Positions 1 to 7,422 of a stretch of 64,000 nt of DNA are shown here, one piece after another. The stretch is from assembly GCF_034479615.1 (NCBI RefSeq), contig NZ_CP140255.1:3844001-3908000 (forward strand). The letters run 5' to 3'. The DNA is from Vreelandella neptunia (GTDB taxonomy: Bacteria; Pseudomonadota; Gammaproteobacteria; Pseudomonadales; Halomonadaceae). The translations under genes and the position numbers were made by a program. Each line of letters starts with the position of its first letter. Within the stretch, counting starts at the first letter, position 1. The notes beneath the pieces were generated by a model. That model worked only from the letters and a program-made list of their open reading frames with translations. It was not told the DNA's origin and ran no database searches.

Positions 1-132
1 GACCAAGCTACGGCTTCGTTTGCGCTGGGTATCAGCTTCAAAACGCGCCTCCAATTCATCGCTAAAGCGTAACCGCCAAGCCCTCCTTTCCAACTCGTCT
101 TCCACCGCTGTCAGCAACGTGTCATTGAACAT
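1..132 (-). CDS. N-terminus of a truncated protein, possibly a membrane GGDEF-type signalling protein
   Basis: An open frame reads leftward from an ATG at 132 and runs off the window edge without a stop after 44 codons. A GAGGG Shine-Dalgarno sequence lies about seven bases upstream of the ATG. The peptide is charged and amphipathic; the stretch RFSDELEARFEADTQRKRSR resembles the cytoplasmic N-terminal arm that precedes the membrane helices in many proteobacterial GGDEF and related signalling proteins. That resemblance is remembered, not tested. No catalytic domain is inside the window, so the function is open. The gene is divergent from the YrhK-like gene, sharing the 133-323 gap as promoter space. 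Confidence 0.55.
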   Translation of the reverse strand, partial: MFNDTLLTAVEDELERRAWRLRFSDELEARFEADTQRKRSRSLV

Positions 133-323
133 TACTCGCCCTCAATGCTTCATCCGATTACCTACGGCTTTCATGCATCATTAATAAACACCAGAAGCCA
201 ACCGTTACCTTTGAGTACAAAGATAGTGTGCCACAATAGCGTTTAGTTAAAATGAATATTGATACAAACGTTAAACGAAACTCATCCCAATTTTCATTAA
301 TTGAGCATTCATCCAGGAGGCTA

Positions 324-611
324 ATGATGCAGCGTCAGCAGGATCCAATGACCAACGACTGGACTTTCATCATTGGGCATCGAGAGCTCGTTGTGCACCA
401 GCGCTATGAAGTGCTTAGCATGATCAATGACTTTATGCTGGGTATTTGGTTTACGATCGGCAGTGTCTGCTTTTTTTACCAGGGTGCGGTTCAAACTGTC
501 GGCGTGTGGCTGTTTGTGATAGGTAGCATCCAACTGCTGATTCGTCCAGCGATTCGTCTTCACCGCTATGTCTATTTTAAGCAGTTGCCGGACACCGACC
601 AGGACGCTTAG
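324..611 (+). CDS. YrhK-like small membrane protein
   Basis: This 95-residue protein matches the YrhK-like domain pattern: an N-terminal HRELVVHQRYE segment, then two hydrophobic helices (roughly residues 35-55 and 60-80) joined by a short turn. The frame is open further upstream to 252, but AGGAGG at 315-320 sits just before the ATG-ATG pair at 324-329, so I choose 324. Proteins of this family are small integral membrane proteins without an established activity. The gene stands alone: it is followed by a perfect hairpin at 656-680 and a convergent gene. Confidence 0.75.
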   Translation: MMQRQQDPMTNDWTFIIGHRELVVHQRYEVLSMINDFMLGIWFTIGSVCFFYQGAVQTVGVWLFVIGSIQLLIRPAIRLHRYVYFKQLPDTDQDA

Positions 612-655
612 ACGTACGCGGCTTAGTATTGGCGGCTTCAGCTAATGTTTAAAGT

Positions 656-680
656 AGGCATTACTTTTTCAGTAATGCCT
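656..680. terminator. Perfect 10-bp hairpin between convergent genes
   Basis: AGGCATTACT (656-665) and AGTAATGCCT (671-680) pair perfectly around a five-base TTTTC loop. The hairpin lies between the ends of two convergent genes. It lacks a strong run of T on either side (GTATTA to the right; ACTTTAAA when read leftward), so it is a weak bidirectional terminator at best. Confidence 0.5.
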
Positions 681-721
681 GTATTAATGAGGCGCATTAA
701 ATCCGTGAAATACAAGCCCGT

Positions 722-988
722 TCATCTTAGCTGGCTATCTTTACTGCCACGACGGTTATAGCCACTAAAGGCCGACTGTTTTTTATCTAACTCACCCTGA
801 CACACCACGCACAGCCGAACGCCCGGAATCGCCTTACGGCGCGGTTCCGGAATGGGGTCGCCACACTCCTCACAAGTCTCAAGACTTTCTCCCCGAGGTA
901 GTTGGCTACGGGCACGCTGCACCGCATCTTCCAGTGTGCTTTCCATCTGCTCTTGTTCGGCACCATCTTTTGCCCATCCACCTGCCAT
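722..988 (-). CDS. DksA/TraR family C4-type zinc finger protein
   Basis: An 88-residue protein of the short DksA/TraR type (similar in size to E. coli YbiI). The zinc finger is visible as CEEC and, 17 residues later, CVVC, with the family signature GDPIPEPRRKAIPGVRLC between them. The N-terminal part is a short helix rich in Glu and Gln. Family members of full length bind RNA polymerase through the secondary channel; this short form lacks most of the coiled coil, so its effect on polymerase is uncertain. I start at ATG 988 because GGAGG lies nine bases upstream; the frame continues eight codons further up without a better signal. Confidence 0.8.
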   Translation of the reverse strand: MAGGWAKDGAEQEQMESTLEDAVQRARSQLPRGESLETCEECGDPIPEPRRKAIPGVRLCVVCQGELDKKQSAFSGYNRRGSKDSQLR

Positions 989-1072
989 GGTGTCCTCCCT
1001 CCTTTTTTTCAAAAACGACTGTACAAAATTTGTCTTTAAGCATAGCAGTAAGCTGGGCGACTCACCGTTAGG

Positions 1073-1211
1073 GAACCTCTAATTAACGTGATGGGCGCAG
1101 GCGAGACAAGGCAAAAATCAACGAAAAAGCGGAGTTTACGGGTTGTAAATGAGCATTTTGAGGCGATTTTTAACGCCGTATGGGCAAGCGCAGTAGTTAA
1201 TCAGAGGTTTC
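1073..1211. repeat. MITE-like palindromic repeat, about 139 bp
   Basis: The ends are imperfect inverted repeats: GAACCTCTAATTAAC at 1073-1087 and, read on the minus strand from 1211, GAAACCTCTGATTAAC. Inside lies a second inverted pair (GGCAAAAATC near 1110 and GATTTTTAACGCC near 1174) around a central TTTAC-GGGTT-GTAAA hairpin. It codes for nothing convincing. The right end touches the stop codon of the deoR-type gene (1212-1214). From memory, closely similar units occur many times in marine gammaproteobacterial genomes, which fits a non-autonomous mobile repeat. Only one copy is in this window. Confidence 0.6.
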
Positions 1212-1964
1212 TTAGCCTAAAAACCGAACGCCTTGAGCAGCCAATGGGCTGCGAAGCTTGTCTGGCAGCGGCACATCGGTCACTACGGCATCATAATCAC
1301 CCAGCTGACCCGCGGCGCAGCGTAGTGGCAGGTCGAACTTGGTTTTATCCAGCACTAACACGCGATAACCGGCATGGGCCAACAGCGCCTCACGGGCCAT
1401 CACTTCGTCGTCGTTATAGTCATAAAGCTGGCCATGGCTATCCATTCCCCCCACCGAGACAATCCCCACATCGGCACGGTAGCGTTGAAAAAAGCGCCAG
1501 GCATCGCCGCCAATCACATCCTGATCGCGCCGACGCACTCGCCCACCGGCCACCACTAGCTCGCACTTCAACTGGCACAGCTTAATCAGCGCATGCAGGT
1601 TATTGGTCATGATATGCAGACCTTGCTTATCACTCAGCGCATCGGCCAACTGCTCAACCGTGGTGCCCGTGCCTAAGAACAGTGCTTGATGATCCTGTAC
1701 CAAGCTCGCTGCCCGCGCCGCGATCTGCCGTTTACCCGCCACGTTCACAATCTGACGCTGGTCGTAGCCGATATTTTCCTGCTCGGGAAACGGCAGCACC
1801 TCCCCTTGGCGACGCAACACCAGGCCCTTATCAGCCAGGTGGCGAATATCTCCACGCAGAGTTTGCACAGAAACCCCAAACTCGCCTGCCAGGCTGTCTA
1901 CCGATTGGCGCCCTTGTGAGTGGATTCGCTGCAACAGCTGTTGTCGACGTTCGAACTGGCGCAT
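1212..1964 (-). CDS. DeoR/GlpR-family transcriptional repressor
   Basis: A 250-residue regulator of normal DeoR-family length. Residues 1-57 form the DeoR winged helix (MRQFERRQQLLQRI, then SVDSLAGEFGVSVQTLRGDI). Residues 75-240 form the sugar-phosphate isomerase-like sensor domain, with FLGTGTTVEQLADAL and the C-terminal VLVLDKTKFD signature. Family members usually bind a phosphorylated sugar or polyol and release DNA. The start at 1964 is preceded by GAGAGGGG; the open frame continues 23 codons upstream as a hydrophobic extension that overlaps the repeats in the promoter, so I reject it. It is divergent from the ABC operon and three ACGAAAGC repeats lie between them, so it probably controls that operon and itself. 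Confidence 0.85.
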   Translation of the reverse strand: MRQFERRQQLLQRIHSQGRQSVDSLAGEFGVSVQTLRGDIRHLADKGLVLRRQGEVLPFPEQENIGYDQRQIVNVAGKRQIAARAASLVQDHQALFLGTGTTVEQLADALSDKQGLHIMTNNLHALIKLCQLKCELVVAGGRVRRRDQDVIGGDAWRFFQRYRADVGIVSVGGMDSHGQLYDYNDDEVMAREALLAHAGYRVLVLDKTKFDLPLRCAAGQLGDYDAVVTDVPLPDKLRSPLAAQGVRFLG

Positions 1965-1980
1965 AGCCCCTCTCAGCACA

Positions 1981-2031
1981 ACGAAAGCAAAAAGTGCGGC
2001 AAACGAAAGCCATAAAATGTTGAACGAAAGC
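1981..2031. promoter_or_regulatory. Three direct repeats ACGAAAGC, candidate DeoR operators
   Basis: Exact copies of ACGAAAGC start at 1981, 2003 and 2024, spaced 22 and 21 bp, that is two helical turns, so all three face the same side of the DNA. DeoR-family proteins such as GlpR recognise elements with a CGAA/TTCG core, and repeated sites are normal for them. The array lies 17-67 bp upstream of the regulator start and 68-118 bp upstream of the ABC operon start, fitting control of both. Confidence 0.65.
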
Positions 2032-2098
2032 ATAGTGTCACTTTGTTGTAAGCAGATGACAGTAGCTTAGGTGGGGTTAACTCACTGGAGGTTTACCC

Positions 2099-3103
2099 AT
2101 GTTGAAGCGCCCCCTGTTATCTATTCCGACATCTGCCCTTACTGCTGCTGTTGCGGTAGCCAGCTTTTCCCTTTCGGCTCAGGTAGCGGCGAACGAAACG
2201 CTAACGCTCTACACCAGCCAGCCCAATAGCGACGCCCAACAGACCGTTGACGCCTTTGAAGCGGCCTATCCCGACATTGAAGTGGAGTGGGTACGCGACG
2301 GTACGACGCGCTTGATGACACGGCTGCGCTCGGAGCTTTCAGCCGGGGTGAGCAACCCTGACGTACTGCTGATTGCCGACAGCATGACCATGGAATCACT
2401 CAAGCAAGAAGGCCATTTACAGCCTTACCTAAGCGATGAGCGCCAGGCCTATGACGCCGACCTGTATGACCCAGAAGGCTACTACTACGGCACCAAGCTG
2501 ATCACCACCGGAATTGTCTATAACACCGGCGCCGAGCATCAGCCGCAAAGTTGGCAAGACCTACTGGGGCCTGACTACGAAGGGTTGGTCACCATGCCTA
2601 GTCCGCTTTACTCCGGCGCTGCGCTGATCCATATGGCGGCGATCACTGCCAACCCTGACCTTGGCATGGCGTATTACGAAGCGCTTCATGAAAACCGCAC
2701 CGAAGCCCAGGGTGGGAACGGCGGCGTATTTAACGCCGTGGCCGCGGGCACCAAGCCCTACGGCATCGTGGTGGATTTCCTGCCAATTCGTGAAGCCGCC
2801 AAAGGCTCGCCGGTCGAATTCGTGTTCCCGGAAGAGGGCGTGAGCGCGGTGACCGAGCCGGTCGCTATTATGCAGGGTGCAGAGAATGTCGATGCCGCGC
2901 AAAAGTTTGTTGATTTCGTGCTCTCCCAGCAGGGCCAGGAACTGGTCAGCCAGCAGGGCTACCTGCCTGCCCACAACGACGTGACCCCACCTGAAGGCTT
3001 CCCCGAGCGCGATAGCATTACCCTGATGCCGGTTGATACCGAGCAAGCATTGGCGCAGGAAGAAGAACTTAAACAGCGTTTTAGCGACCTCTTCGGCGGG
3101 TAA
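2099..3103 (+). CDS. ABC transporter periplasmic substrate-binding protein
   Basis: A 334-residue secreted protein: Sec signal peptide at residues 1-31 (LTAAVAVASFSLSAQVAA), then an extracellular solute-binding fold of the iron(III)/2-aminoethylphosphonate/AfuA type, beginning LTLYTSQPN with the PDVLLIADS and TGIVYNTGA segments typical of that group. This group includes proteins for ferric iron, phosphonates and hexose phosphates; I cannot tell the ligand from sequence. It lacks an obvious lipobox. GGAG lies eight bases before the ATG. The permease starts two bases after its stop. The downstream phosphodiester and phosphate-acting enzymes suggest a phosphorylated ligand, which is inference. 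Confidence 0.85.
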   Translation: MLKRPLLSIPTSALTAAVAVASFSLSAQVAANETLTLYTSQPNSDAQQTVDAFEAAYPDIEVEWVRDGTTRLMTRLRSELSAGVSNPDVLLIADSMTMESLKQEGHLQPYLSDERQAYDADLYDPEGYYYGTKLITTGIVYNTGAEHQPQSWQDLLGPDYEGLVTMPSPLYSGAALIHMAAITANPDLGMAYYEALHENRTEAQGGNGGVFNAVAAGTKPYGIVVDFLPIREAAKGSPVEFVFPEEGVSAVTEPVAIMQGAENVDAAQKFVDFVLSQQGQELVSQQGYLPAHNDVTPPEGFPERDSITLMPVDTEQALAQEEELKQRFSDLFGG

Positions 3104-3105
3104 TC

Positions 3106-4836
3106 ATGACGCCCGCTCTCATCTTTGACAACAAGACCGGCAGCGGCAACAAGTACGGCAGCCAGCACCGCTGGCTGCTTTCAAGCCTGCTGATCGCCAT
3201 TGTACTGCTGAGCCTGGCGCCCAGCCTGCGCCTGCTGATCGAGGCGTTGAGCGACCTTACCCAAGGCCGCCAGTCACCGCTGTGGCAGGTGCTCAACAGT
3301 GCCAGCACTTGGCGAGCACTGTGGCAGAGCCTGTATACCTCGGGGCTCGGCATGCTGATCGCCCTGATCCTGGGTAGCCTGTTCGCCTTTGCCATCACGC
3401 TCACCAATGTGCGCGGCAAAGCGTGGCTGGTGTTCTGCTTTATGCTGCCGATGATGATTCCGCCCCAGGTTACCGCCTTGAGCTGGCTGCAGCTCTTTGG
3501 CCCGGCCAGCCCGCTACTGAAAAGTATGGGCATAGCGCCGCCGCTAGGCAGCCCACAACCGCTCTATTCCGCTGAAGGCATCGCTTTACTGCTGGGCATC
3601 CAGAGCGCGCCACTGGTGTTTCTGGCCCTGCGCACCAGCCTGCTCTCGCTGCCCCGGGAACTGATAGAAGCCGCCCGCATTAGCGGTGCCAAACAAACCC
3701 AGGTGTGGGGTCACATTATTCTCCCCGTGACCCGTAGCGGCTTGATCGCCGGGGGCGCGATGGCGTTTATCTCGAGTCTTGGCAACTTCGGCATCCCCGC
3801 CATGCTGGGTATTCCCGCAGGCTATTACGTGCTGCCCACGCTGATCTACCAGCGTATGGCCAACTTCGGTACCGGCGTGTTGGCAGAAATGGCCGCCCTA
3901 TCACTGCTGATTGGGTTGCTGGCGCTGGCCGGGGTGGCGCTGCAGCAGCAGCTTATGAACCGCAGCCGCTTTGGGCTGGGCGGCCATAGTGGACGCTCCC
4001 ACGATTTTACCCTGGGAAGTTGGCGCTCTCTGGTGACCGCCACGCTCGTCGGGATATTACTGATTATTCTGGTCGCGCCGCTGCTTGCGCTCATTATCAG
4101 TTCGCTGGTGCCGGCCATGGGCGTGCCGTTAAACGCCGAGACCGCCACCCTGAACGCTTACGCTGAAGTGATGGGTCGCCAAGGCGCCACATGGCGAGCG
4201 GTGAACAACAGTCTGTGGCTAGCGGGCAGCGCGGCGGTGGTACTGATGCTGCTGAGTCTGCCACTGGCTTACCGGCTACAGCGCCTGCCGGAACGTTGGC
4301 GGGGTGTGGTACTCAGTGCCATCGAGATTCCCTATGCGCTGCCTGGCGTGGTGTTGGCGATTGCCTGCATCCTGCTCTTTGTCCGCCCGCTGCCGATTAT
4401 CAATGTGGCGCTCTACGGCACCCTGGGGCTGATTTTTATCGCTTATCTAGCACGCTTTCTGGTGGTCTGCGTCAAGCCTGTCGCCACCAGCCTGGCGCAG
4501 TTGGATCCTTCCCTTGAAGAGGCAGCACAGCTCGCGGGGGCAGGCCCCTGGCGACGCCTGGGCAGCATTATTTTACCCCTGGTCGCGCCCGCGCTGTTCG
4601 CAGGCGGCCTGCTGGTGTTTCTGCTGGCGGTCAACGAACTGACCGTGTCAGCCCTGCTATGGAGCGCCGGTAACGAAACCCTCGGCGTGCTGATTTTCAA
4701 CCTCGACGAAGGCGGCGAAAGCGTGCTGGCCTCTGCGGTGTCAGTGCTGGTGGTGATCATGGTCGCCTCGCTGATGCTGACACTCAGTTTACTGGCGCCG
4801 CGTTTACCTAAAGGAGTCATTCCATGGCAGAGTTAG
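3106..4836 (+). CDS. ABC transporter permease, two permease domains in one chain
   Basis: A 576-residue integral membrane protein with two binding-protein-dependent permease halves, as in FbpB/ThiP-type importers. Each half has about six helices and an EAA loop: EAARISGAKQTQVWG near residue 188 and EEAAQLAGAGPWRRLG near residue 470. The loops are the contact points for the ATPase. It needs no partner permease gene, consistent with the operon having only one. Its end overlaps the ATPase start by 13 bp, indicating translational coupling. Confidence 0.88.
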   Translation: MTPALIFDNKTGSGNKYGSQHRWLLSSLLIAIVLLSLAPSLRLLIEALSDLTQGRQSPLWQVLNSASTWRALWQSLYTSGLGMLIALILGSLFAFAITLTNVRGKAWLVFCFMLPMMIPPQVTALSWLQLFGPASPLLKSMGIAPPLGSPQPLYSAEGIALLLGIQSAPLVFLALRTSLLSLPRELIEAARISGAKQTQVWGHIILPVTRSGLIAGGAMAFISSLGNFGIPAMLGIPAGYYVLPTLIYQRMANFGTGVLAEMAALSLLIGLLALAGVALQQQLMNRSRFGLGGHSGRSHDFTLGSWRSLVTATLVGILLIILVAPLLALIISSLVPAMGVPLNAETATLNAYAEVMGRQGATWRAVNNSLWLAGSAAVVLMLLSLPLAYRLQRLPERWRGVVLSAIEIPYALPGVVLAIACILLFVRPLPIINVALYGTLGLIFIAYLARFLVVCVKPVATSLAQLDPSLEEAAQLAGAGPWRRLGSIILPLVAPALFAGGLLVFLLAVNELTVSALLWSAGNETLGVLIFNLDEGGESVLASAVSVLVVIMVASLMLTLSLLAPRLPKGVIPWQS

Positions 4837-5900
4837 GCATGGCAGTGCCATCTAGTGCAGGGCTATCGATCGATCGTGTTACCAAGCGCTTTGGCGAACA
4901 GACGGCCGTTGATGCGCTGTCGCTGACGATCAATCCAGGCGAGTTTGTCGCTCTGCTCGGCCCCAGTGGTTGTGGCAAAACCACCATGCTACGCATGTTG
5001 GCGGGGTTTGAAACCGTCAACGACGGCACGATCCAATTAGCCAATCGTACCCTGGCCAGCGCCGATATCCATGTGCCGCCTGAGCAGCGCAATATGGCCA
5101 TGGTATTTCAGTCCTATGCGCTTTGGCCGCATATGAGCGTGGCGGACAACGTCGGCTACCCGGTCAAACTGCGCGGCCTGCGCGGGGCGGCGTATCACCA
5201 AAAGGTGCAGCAGGCCCTGGCCCTGGTGGAGCTCGATGCTTATGCCGACCGCATGCCCCAGGCCCTCAGTGGCGGCCAGCGCCAGCGCGTCGCCCTGGCG
5301 CGCTGTTTAGTGAGCGACCCCTCTGTGGTGCTGCTGGATGAGCCGCTGGCCAATCTTGACCGTCACCTGCGCGCCACCATGGAGCACAGCTTCCGCGATT
5401 TTCATCAGCGAACGGGCGCAACGCTGGTCTATGTCACCCACGACCAAACCGAAGCCATGGCGCTGGCAGACAAAATCGCCGTGATGAAAGCGGGCAAGCT
5501 GGTTCAATGGGGCGCCCCTGAAACCCTTTACAGACAGCCGAGAACTGCCTGGGTAGCAGGCTTTATCGGCCAGGGCAGCCAGTTAAAGGTCGCCGCCGGT
5601 CACCCTGGGAAGCGCCTTGAGGGCGCGGCCCTGATGCGCGGACTGAACGCCATCACGTCCGAACGAACCCAAAGCGTGCTGGTGCGCCCGGAGCATATTC
5701 AGATTAGCACTCAAGCGCCAGTTGCTCATCAGCTTGCCGCACAGGTAGAGAGCGTTATTTTTCGTGGCGAACGCTATGAACTTAGCCTACGCCTGCCCAG
5801 CGGCGAAACGCTGCTGGCCTACCACCACATCGCGCCTGACCTGGGTAGCCAGGTTGCCGTCGACCTTCAGCAGGGCTGGTGCCTGGAGCCCGAACAATGA
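4824..5900 (+). CDS. ABC transporter ATP-binding protein
   Basis: A 358-residue importer ATPase. Walker A GPSGCGKTT is near residue 47, the Q-loop FQSYALWPHMSV near 95, the signature LSGGQRQRVALAR near 147, Walker B VVLLDEPLANLD near 168 and the switch histidine in VTHDQTEA near 204. Residues from about 240 form a TOBE-like C-terminal domain (VLVRPEHIQIS), as in FbpC/PotA-type ATPases. AAGGAG lies nine bases upstream of the ATG. The stop overlaps the next start as ATGA. Confidence 0.9.
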   Translation: MAELGMAVPSSAGLSIDRVTKRFGEQTAVDALSLTINPGEFVALLGPSGCGKTTMLRMLAGFETVNDGTIQLANRTLASADIHVPPEQRNMAMVFQSYALWPHMSVADNVGYPVKLRGLRGAAYHQKVQQALALVELDAYADRMPQALSGGQRQRVALARCLVSDPSVVLLDEPLANLDRHLRATMEHSFRDFHQRTGATLVYVTHDQTEAMALADKIAVMKAGKLVQWGAPETLYRQPRTAWVAGFIGQGSQLKVAAGHPGKRLEGAALMRGLNAITSERTQSVLVRPEHIQISTQAPVAHQLAAQVESVIFRGERYELSLRLPSGETLLAYHHIAPDLGSQVAVDLQQGWCLEPEQ

Positions 5901-6988
5901 GTGTCAATATCGAGATTCTCAGTGGTTTAGGCGCCAAAGGCCCGGCCGCGATACTGGTAGAAGCCCAGGGAAAACGCCTACTGCTAGATGCAGGCGGTGC
6001 ACTCCACCCGGATGACACCATTACCTGGGCGAACAACCTGGATGTGGATGCCGTACTGATCAGCCATGACCATATCGACCATATCGGCGGCGTGGCCGAG
6101 CTAGCGGAGAACGTGCCACTTTATTGCACACCGCTGGTAGCCAAGGCCTTGCCGCACAACCGCCCCTGGCACCCACTGCCCGAACGCGGCACGCTAGAGG
6201 TGGAAGGCATCATTGTTACCACCGGCCAAGCGGGACACTCGCTAGGCGGTGTGTGGCTGCATTTAGCGGTGGAAGGCGGTGTTTACTATAGCGGCGACGC
6301 CTGTTTTGAGTCGCAACTGTTTCCTTTTGATACTCCACCGAAAGCGGCTATTGCGCTACTGGATGCCTCCTACGGCAGCTACGACCAACCCCAAGCACAT
6401 TGTGTACAGGCCATTAGTGAGCATCTTTATCAACCGCTGGCATTTCCGGTGCCGGAAACCGGCCGCGCTCTGGAGATGGCACTCTGGCTGGCGAAAGAGG
6501 CTGACCGGCGGCAGTTAACGCTCGCCATCGACCCGGTGATTCGCGACAACCTGGCCGCGCTCTTGGCACTGCCTGCAACACTGCGTCGGCCTGGGCTCGA
6601 CCACTCGATTCGCTCACTTTTAGCGCGGCAAAACGCTTACTCGCCAACCCTTATGTTGATGTGCGATCGCAGCGATACTCCGCAACAGTGGCCCAATCAC
6701 CACCTGCTCCACACCGGTTATCTAACCCCTGATCGCCGCGCCGAGCTAGCGGCAGGCCAAATCAGCTGGCAGCGCTGGAATGTTCACCTACGCGCGTCGC
6801 ACCTGGTGGCGCTTGCCGATCAGTTGGGCGCCACTCAAGTGGTACCGCTATTTACCCAGCTTGCCAATAACGAATTGAATGCCTGGCATGGACTACTAGG
6901 CGAGCGCCTCTGCACTGCCCAGCGTTTATCTGCTCATTCACGTCTAGTCACCCTTTCCAGTTTAGGGAGTTTTGCATGTCCGCAGTAA
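5897..6988 (+). CDS. Beta-CASP-like metallo-beta-lactamase-fold hydrolase
   Basis: A 363-residue protein with the metallo-beta-lactamase motifs of the Ysh1/RNase J-like branch: LLLDAGG (motif 1), SHDHIDHIGG (motif 2, metal ligands H-x-H-x-D-H), GQAGHSLGG (motif 3) and YYSGD (motif 4). It continues with DASYG, which matches the beta-CASP motif A position (usually ESTYG), PVPETGRALEMA at the position of the usual GR-x-qEl segment, and RASHLVALADQ near the end at the place of motif C. Beta-CASP enzymes cut nucleic acid phosphodiesters, but small-molecule hydrolases share the fold, and this protein is shorter than typical RNase members. It overlaps the ATPase by ATGA and the next gene by 13 bp, so it belongs to the importer operon. 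Confidence 0.75.
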   Translation: MSVNIEILSGLGAKGPAAILVEAQGKRLLLDAGGALHPDDTITWANNLDVDAVLISHDHIDHIGGVAELAENVPLYCTPLVAKALPHNRPWHPLPERGTLEVEGIIVTTGQAGHSLGGVWLHLAVEGGVYYSGDACFESQLFPFDTPPKAAIALLDASYGSYDQPQAHCVQAISEHLYQPLAFPVPETGRALEMALWLAKEADRRQLTLAIDPVIRDNLAALLALPATLRRPGLDHSIRSLLARQNAYSPTLMLMCDRSDTPQQWPNHHLLHTGYLTPDRRAELAAGQISWQRWNVHLRASHLVALADQLGATQVVPLFTQLANNELNAWHGLLGERLCTAQRLSAHSRLVTLSSLGSFACPQ

Positions 6989-7422
6989 TTGTTGATGTTG
7001 ACGGCACCTTAGCCGAGTTTCACCCCCATCAGGTCAGTGACTGGGTGCTGGGCAGCCAAAAACAGTGGGAGCCCTTCTTTGCCCATATGGCCGAAGCGCC
7101 GGTGATCGAAGCGGTGGCCAAGCTGGTTAAAATCCTGAAGGCCCAAGGCCAGCAGATCGTTATCTGCAGCGGTCGCCCGGATAGCCACCGTGAGCATACC
7201 CAGCGCTGGCTAGAGCGCCACACCATCCCCTTTGATGCCATGTACCTGCGTCCTAAGGGCGATGACCATGTGGATGATGAAGCGGTAAAAGAGGCGTTAC
7301 TGGAGCGCATGCGCAGCGACGGCTTTGCGCCTTGGCTGGTGCTGGATGATCGTGATGCCGTGGTCGCCCAGTGGCGCGCGCTCGGGCTTACTTGCCTGCA
7401 GTGCGCGCCGGGGGATTTTTAA
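6976..7422 (+). CDS. HAD phosphatase resembling the T4 Pnkp 3'-phosphatase domain
   Basis: A 148-residue single-domain HAD hydrolase. The nucleophile motif is DVDGT (residues 7-11). CSGRPDSHREHTQRWL, MYLRPKGDDHVDD, LDDRDAVVAQWRALGL and the terminal APGDF follow the order and wording of the phosphatase domain of T4 polynucleotide kinase-phosphatase as I remember it. That domain removes 3' phosphates from nucleic acid ends and 2',3'-cyclic phosphates. No kinase domain is present. GGGAG lies ten bases before the ATG, inside the upstream gene. It is the last gene of the operon and overlaps the convergent MFS gene by 4 bp. Confidence 0.75.
   Translation: MSAVIVDVDGTLAEFHPHQVSDWVLGSQKQWEPFFAHMAEAPVIEAVAKLVKILKAQGQQIVICSGRPDSHREHTQRWLERHTIPFDAMYLRPKGDDHVDDEAVKEALLERMRSDGFAPWLVLDDRDAVVAQWRALGLTCLQCAPGDF

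Noticed and set aside
1023..1033. ACAAAATTTGT palindrome as an operator
   Set aside because: It is short and AT-only in the core, with no second copy or fitting regulator nearby.
1088..1585. 165-codon open frame on the plus strand
   Set aside because: It runs through the MITE-like repeat and then antisense to the deoR-type gene; its composition (His, Arg, Pro-rich) is that of a shadow frame.
2561..3046. 161-codon minus-strand frame
   Set aside because: It lies wholly opposite the binding-protein gene and resembles no family.
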